Of a DNA stretch of 9,236 bases, positions 6,965 through 9,236 are shown piece after piece (the stretch's first letter is position 1; each line of letters starts with the position of its first letter). Location: the NCBI GenBank assembly GCA_003501665.1, contig DNOQ01000162.1, forward strand, positions 1 through 9,236, read 5' to 3'. The stretch is from Bacteroidales bacterium. GTDB taxonomy: Bacteria > Bacteroidota > Bacteroidia > Bacteroidales > VadinHA17. Under the pieces are notes generated by a model. It was given only the letters and a program-made list of their open reading frames with translations, searched no databases and was not told the DNA's origin. The translations under genes and the position numbers were made by a program.

Positions 6965-6995
6965 CAAATATACAGTTTTGGAATTGAATTCCAAA
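6965..6995 (-). promoter_or_regulatory. Consensus Bacteroidota promoter of the ATPase gene, probably leaderless
   Basis: On the minus strand, TTTG (6995-6992) is followed by 19 nt and then TATATTTG (6972-6965). This is an exact match to the Bacteroidota primary-sigma consensus TTTG / TAnnTTTG at standard spacing. Only four nucleotides (CATT) separate the -7 box from the ATG at 6960. The transcript should therefore start at or within a few nucleotides of the start codon. Confidence 0.85.
6977..6995. promoter_or_regulatory. Operator-like palindrome overlapping the -33 box
   Basis: TTTGGAATT-G-AATTCCAAA is a perfect inverted repeat with 9-bp arms and a 1-bp centre (arms 6977-6985 and 6987-6995). 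It covers the -33 element and about half of the spacer of the ATPase promoter. A dimeric repressor bound here would block RNA polymerase. The regulator is unknown; autoregulation by the ATPase's own winged-helix region is one possibility (inference). Confidence 0.75.
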
Positions 6996-7040
6996 TATGT
7001 AGCGTATCTATTATCGGGAACAGGTAATTGAAAACCGCTC

Positions 7041-7136
7041 AGGCTTGGCAAGCCGTAGCTTTAGCGAAGGCTTGGCACAGAGCTCAGGGCACAGAGCACA
7101 GGGGAAGAAGCAGGGAGCAGAGGGCAGAGAGCAGGC
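7041..7136. repeat. G-rich mosaic repeat block upstream of the ATPase gene
   Basis: It opens with GGCTTGGCAAGCCGTAGC then TTTAGCGAAGGCTTGGCAC (7042-7078), a self-complementary word (AAGCC...GGCTT) and a third copy of the long word of block 5563-5790. It continues with CAGAGCTCAGGGCACAGA (7078-7095, identical to 5595-5612), then AGCAGGGAGCAGAGGGCAG. The orientation is the same as the block on the other side of the ATPase gene. Confidence 0.85.
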
Positions 7137-7259
7137 AGATTCTTACTGAATAAAGTCGCCTGAAGTGCAGTATTTTCTTGATGCGGTATAGACTCCTTAT
7201 AGGAAAGCCTGCAAAGCGTCGGGCTCATCTCAATTCAAAACATTCAAATAGATGACGTC

Positions 7260-7290
7260 ATCCCCGATCGGGAGGAACCCGATCGGGGAT
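7260..7290. repeat. Strong REP-like hairpin with 13-bp arms
   Basis: ATCCCCGATCGGG (7260-7272) and CCCGATCGGGGAT (7278-7290) are perfect reverse complements around a 5-nt loop AGGAA. Each arm also contains the self-palindrome CCCGATCGGG. No T-run follows on either strand, so it is not a classic intrinsic terminator. It could still act as one for the beta-propeller transcript, or be a mobile REP-type repeat. Confidence 0.85.
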
Positions 7291-7372
7291 CTTAATCCCT
7301 GACCGCCGAGTATTCAAAAAAACGATTCTGCCTGATGATGAGGGCCACTTAGCGGCATTTGTTAAGGGGGAC

Positions 7373-7516
7373 AGGATTCCTTCGCCCCGGGGCACCGGGA
7401 TTCGCAATGACCGATGTCATCTGGGTAATTTTGCGGCCCGGGTGACCGAGACTCGGAATGACGGTGCCCTTATGGCTAATTTGTATACAGATCAGACGTG
7501 ACCCGGAGTGACGGTT
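7373..7516. repeat. Cluster of diverged GTCATTCCGA-type intergenic repeats
   Basis: Read on the minus strand, three related segments occur: GGTCATTGCGAATCCCGGTG (from 7412 down), ACCGTCATTCCGAGTC (7465-7450) and AACCGTCACTCCGGGTC (7516-7500). The first is followed by GCCCCGGGGCGAAGGAATCC. GTCATTGCGA...GAAGCAATCC-like repeats are a known class of dispersed bacterial intergenic repeat. These copies are diverged and mosaic. Confidence 0.7.
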
Positions 7517-7547
7517 CATGAAGATTGCAAATTGCCAAAAAAATACG

Positions 7548-7630
7548 TCTCCTGGTCTCTCCCCTTCCCCTCTTCTCCCTTTCTCCCTCTCATCTTCTTC
7601 ACGCCTTAACACCGTTACGCCTTGACGCCC
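7548..7630. repeat. Polypyrimidine tract and ACGCCTTRAC repeats next to the beta-propeller stop
   Basis: Positions 7548-7600 are almost entirely C and T on the + strand (words TCTCCC and CCCCTTCC). They are followed by ACGCCTTAAC (7601-7610) and ACGCCTTGAC (7617-7626). The tract ends 7 bp from the beta-propeller stop codon. On the transcribed strand it is a purine-rich 3' UTR. Confidence 0.7.
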
Positions 7631-7637
7631 ATCTGCA

Positions 7638-8819
7638 TCATTTCTTAAGCCTGACCAATACAAGAACCGGATTATCCGTTTCTTTCAGGCCGTTTGCCAG
7701 TCTTTCAAGCTCCTGCTTCTTTTCGGGGTAAAGGGGTTTTGATTTCCTGAAAGCTTCAGAGGCAACATGCTTTTTAAGTTGAAATGCTTCAATCCAGGCA
7801 ACCAAAGTGTTGTTATCTCTTACTGTCTGAGGCATTATATTGGGGCCTCCGTCCAAGTCATTAATCAAACCCTTCTCAGGATCGAAAAGTATTCTGAAAT
7901 TATCCACTTTTGAAGCGATTAATGAGAAGCCTTCATTTTCATCATCTGGTTGATAATAAAACTCATAATAAATATAATCTCCCCATTCGAATAATTTCTG
8001 AGGTGTAAGAAAATTATGAATTATATAGGCTACCGGGGAGTTTGTTCTGGCTTCCGGTGTAATACGTAGCTTTCCCACATCAATTAAAAAATGCGGTTCA
8101 AAGGCTTTGTTCCGATAAACGAATACAGTATCGCTGTATATTTCCTTTTTAAAAAGCTGGTTGTTAAATCTGTAAAAGAGATTTTCATGTAAATAGCCGA
8201 CGGTGCGATTCGTTTTATCCTGCCATTTATAAGTATTTGGATAATTCATTAATACCTTACCTAAAGTATCGATCAGGATAAAACTGTTAGTTGTTCTGGC
8301 CATATTATTATCATTGTAACATAATATTCCATCATTTGTAATTCCAAAGTCAATGGCAATCTTAAGCGGAGACTTAAAACTTCTCATAAGCTTACCATCC
8401 CTATTATAAACTAAAAATTTTTGCAACCAGCCATCAACAAGATAAATTGATTCGTCTTTAGGATTTATGTCTATAGCATGGGCTACTGTAATTTCATCCG
8501 GCCCTCTGCCTTCCTTACTAATTTTTGTAACAAACTGACCATTGTATCTGAACATGTTAATATTTGCATAACTATGGGTCAGAAAGAATGATTTGCCGAA
8601 AACTATTTCTTTTATTTCAGGTAACACGTTTTGTTTCGTTGTTTCCAGAGGAATGTACTGAATATCTGTTGCTCCTAAATCAGATAACCTGATAGCCTCT
8701 TTTTCAGGTAATTTCCTTAAATCAATTTTTAAAGACTGACATTCTGCCGTTACGGACAAAATCAGGCTATCCATTAATAGTATTACAAATAGTACTGTGA
8801 TTCTTATTAAAGTCTGCAT
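7638..8819 (-). CDS. Secreted 6-bladed beta-propeller protein (BF2992/DUF5128-like)
   Basis: A 393-aa protein with a hydrophobic N-terminal signal sequence (about 1-28, cleavage likely near TAECQS). The Cys there is preceded by Glu, so no proper lipobox is seen and a soluble exported form is favoured over a lipoprotein. The start of the mature region (DIQYIPLETT, 52-61), the blade motif KEGRGPDEI (102-110), IYLVDGWLQKFLVYNRDGK (125-143) and the C-terminal NPVLVLVRLKK are typical of Bacteroidota 6-bladed beta-propeller proteins. Such proteins are often encoded beside small secreted-peptide genes; here the precursor gene lies immediately upstream on the same strand, separated by a terminator. 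It may bind the exported peptide or its sugar (inference); no enzymatic residues can be assigned. It is full-length with no visible disruption. I found no TAnnTTTG promoter in the 75 bp between terminator and start, so its transcription may depend on partial read-through. Confidence 0.9.
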   Translation of the reverse strand: MQTLIRITVLFVILLMDSLILSVTAECQSLKIDLRKLPEKEAIRLSDLGATDIQYIPLETTKQNVLPEIKEIVFGKSFFLTHSYANINMFRYNGQFVTKISKEGRGPDEITVAHAIDINPKDESIYLVDGWLQKFLVYNRDGKLMRSFKSPLKIAIDFGITNDGILCYNDNNMARTTNSFILIDTLGKVLMNYPNTYKWQDKTNRTVGYLHENLFYRFNNQLFKKEIYSDTVFVYRNKAFEPHFLIDVGKLRITPEARTNSPVAYIIHNFLTPQKLFEWGDYIYYEFYYQPDDENEGFSLIASKVDNFRILFDPEKGLINDLDGGPNIMPQTVRDNNTLVAWIEAFQLKKHVASEAFRKSKPLYPEKKQELERLANGLKETDNPVLVLVRLKK

Positions 8820-8905
8820 AAATATGGTCTTACATAATTGATAATAAACCTTGTATTGTTTCTGGTATTAATAGCATTATCAGAAAATATTAAGTTTCAT
8901 ACTTT

Positions 8906-8943
8906 AAAAGGAGGCTAAATCTGTTTAACCTTAGCCTCCTTTT
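8906..8943 (-). terminator. Rho-independent terminator after the peptide precursor
   Basis: AAAAGGAGGCTAA (8906-8918) and TTAGCCTCCTTTT (8931-8943) form a perfect 13-bp stem with a 12-nt loop. T runs occur at the 3' side in both directions (TTTTTT from 8940 on +, TTTT from 8909 down on -). It lies 32 bp past the precursor stop codon and would end most precursor transcripts before the beta-propeller gene. The A/T flanks make it potentially bidirectional. Confidence 0.88.
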
Positions 8944-8974
8944 TTACTTGGTTAATTTTAATTTGTAAAGCCCT

Positions 8975-9220
8975 TTACTGTTGGCATCTTTTTAAATTTA
9001 TAACTATTTGATTAAATAATACCTGCCACACACCCCAACCACCCCATTGTGTATGGCAATCAGAATTACACGAACTTGGTGTTGACTGGATATAACGAAC
9101 TCCATCTCCAACAATATGACATTCACAACATTCACTGCCATAACCTCCCCTTAAGGTTACCAATTCTTCAGGATTCATAAATTTTTCAGGATTGATTTGA
9201 AGTTTATTTAACTTTTTCAT
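8975..9220 (-). CDS. Cys-rich double-glycine leader peptide precursor (GG-Bacteroidales natural product type)
   Basis: This is an 81-aa RiPP-like precursor. The leader MKKLNKLQINPEKFMNPEEL (1-20) ends in VTLRGGYG, with the GG cleavage site at 25-26. This matches my recollection of the GG-Bacteroidales precursor family (TIGR04149): Lys-rich start, NPEKxM, EEL, LRGGYG. GG leaders are cut by C39 peptidase domains of ABC exporters; none is in the window. The core (27-81) has cysteines at 31, 32, 34, 51, 55 and 79, plus a Gly/Trp-rich patch QWGGWGVW (59-66). The Cys number fits disulfides made by the VKOR-thioredoxin protein encoded in the left operon, and Ser/Thr/Cys residues offer glycosylation or other modification sites (inference). 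Residues 67-81 are encoded by very AT-rich DNA and may be a stop-loss extension. The start is preceded by an AT-rich stretch without a clear Shine-Dalgarno; the promoter lies outside the window. Confidence 0.88.
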   Translation of the reverse strand: MKKLNKLQINPEKFMNPEELVTLRGGYGSECCECHIVGDGVRYIQSTPSSCNSDCHTQWGGWGVWQVLFNQIVINLKRCQQ

Positions 9221-9236
9221 CAGTATATAATTTTTA

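Larger units (their letters stand above)
6961..7637. other. 677-bp repeat-rich intergenic region between the beta-propeller and ATPase genes
   Basis: No supported gene lies here. In order on the + strand it holds the ATPase promoter and operator (6965-6995), a G-rich mosaic block (7041-7136), an unclassified stretch (7137-7250), the palindrome GATGACGTCATC (7251-7262) overlapping a strong hairpin (7260-7290), a cluster of GTCATTCCGA-like repeats (7373-7516), and a pyrimidine tract with ACGCCTTRAC repeats (7548-7630). The minus-strand open frame at 7349-7663 runs through these repeats and is not a plausible protein. Confidence 0.75.

Noticed and set aside
7260..7290. Calling the 13-bp hairpin an intrinsic terminator
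   Set aside because: No T-run follows on either strand, and it lies more than 340 bp past the beta-propeller stop.
7349..7663. Minus-strand 104-aa open frame downstream of the beta-propeller gene
   Set aside because: It runs through REP-like repeats and the pyrimidine tract and overlaps the end of the beta-propeller gene. The peptide (VIPSLGHPGRK, VIANPGAPGRRN) is a typical translation of GTCATTCCGA-type repeats.

Overview
The window looks like a chromosomal segment of a Bacteroidota bacterium, most likely an environmental Bacteroidales/Marinilabiliales-type genome. The evidence is a peptide precursor of the GG-Bacteroidales type, a 6-bladed beta-propeller protein, a DUF4143 ATPase, a textbook Bacteroidota promoter (TTTG-N19-TATATTTG), weak Shine-Dalgarno sequences, and intergenic DNA filled with short-word G-rich mosaic repeats. 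All eight genes I support lie on the minus strand, so transcription runs from right to left. No tRNA, rRNA, CRISPR array or transposase was seen.

Right part (7638-9220): a Cys-rich double-glycine peptide precursor (8975-9220) is followed by a strong hairpin terminator (8906-8943) and then a secreted 6-bladed beta-propeller protein (7638-8819). Middle part (4990-7637): a 677-bp repeat-rich intergenic stretch, a DUF4143 AAA-type ATPase (5797-6960) with its own promoter and an operator-like palindrome, a second repeat block, a 74-residue helix-turn-helix protein (5172-5396) whose candidate promoter contains a C7/A9 homopolymer junction, and a 10-bp tandem repeat. Left part (175-4989): a tight four-gene operon in the order LanC-like protein, GT-A glycosyltransferase, GT-B glycosyltransferase, VKOR-thioredoxin fusion. 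The last three genes overlap by 11 and 23 bp. The left edge (1-120) is another repeat block.

Biologically, the left operon and the right-end precursor read as parts of one ribosomally made, post-translationally modified peptide (RiPP) system. The precursor has a GG leader and a core with six cysteines. The operon offers two glycosyltransferases, a LanC-fold protein without the zinc ligands needed for thioether synthesis, and a membrane disulfide-forming enzyme with a degenerate C39-like (leader-peptidase-like) N-terminal domain. This fits a glycosylated, disulfide-bonded secreted peptide, loosely analogous to glycocins, better than a lanthipeptide. That is inference: no modification enzyme with an unambiguous target, no intact C39 protease/transporter and no radical SAM enzyme lies within the window, and about 4 kb separate precursor and operon.

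A second theme is unusual repeat DNA. Several families of short-word repeats fill the gaps between genes and appear to have entered coding sequence: one supplies the last residues of the LanC-like protein, and another lies in the N-terminus of the neighbouring glycosyltransferase.
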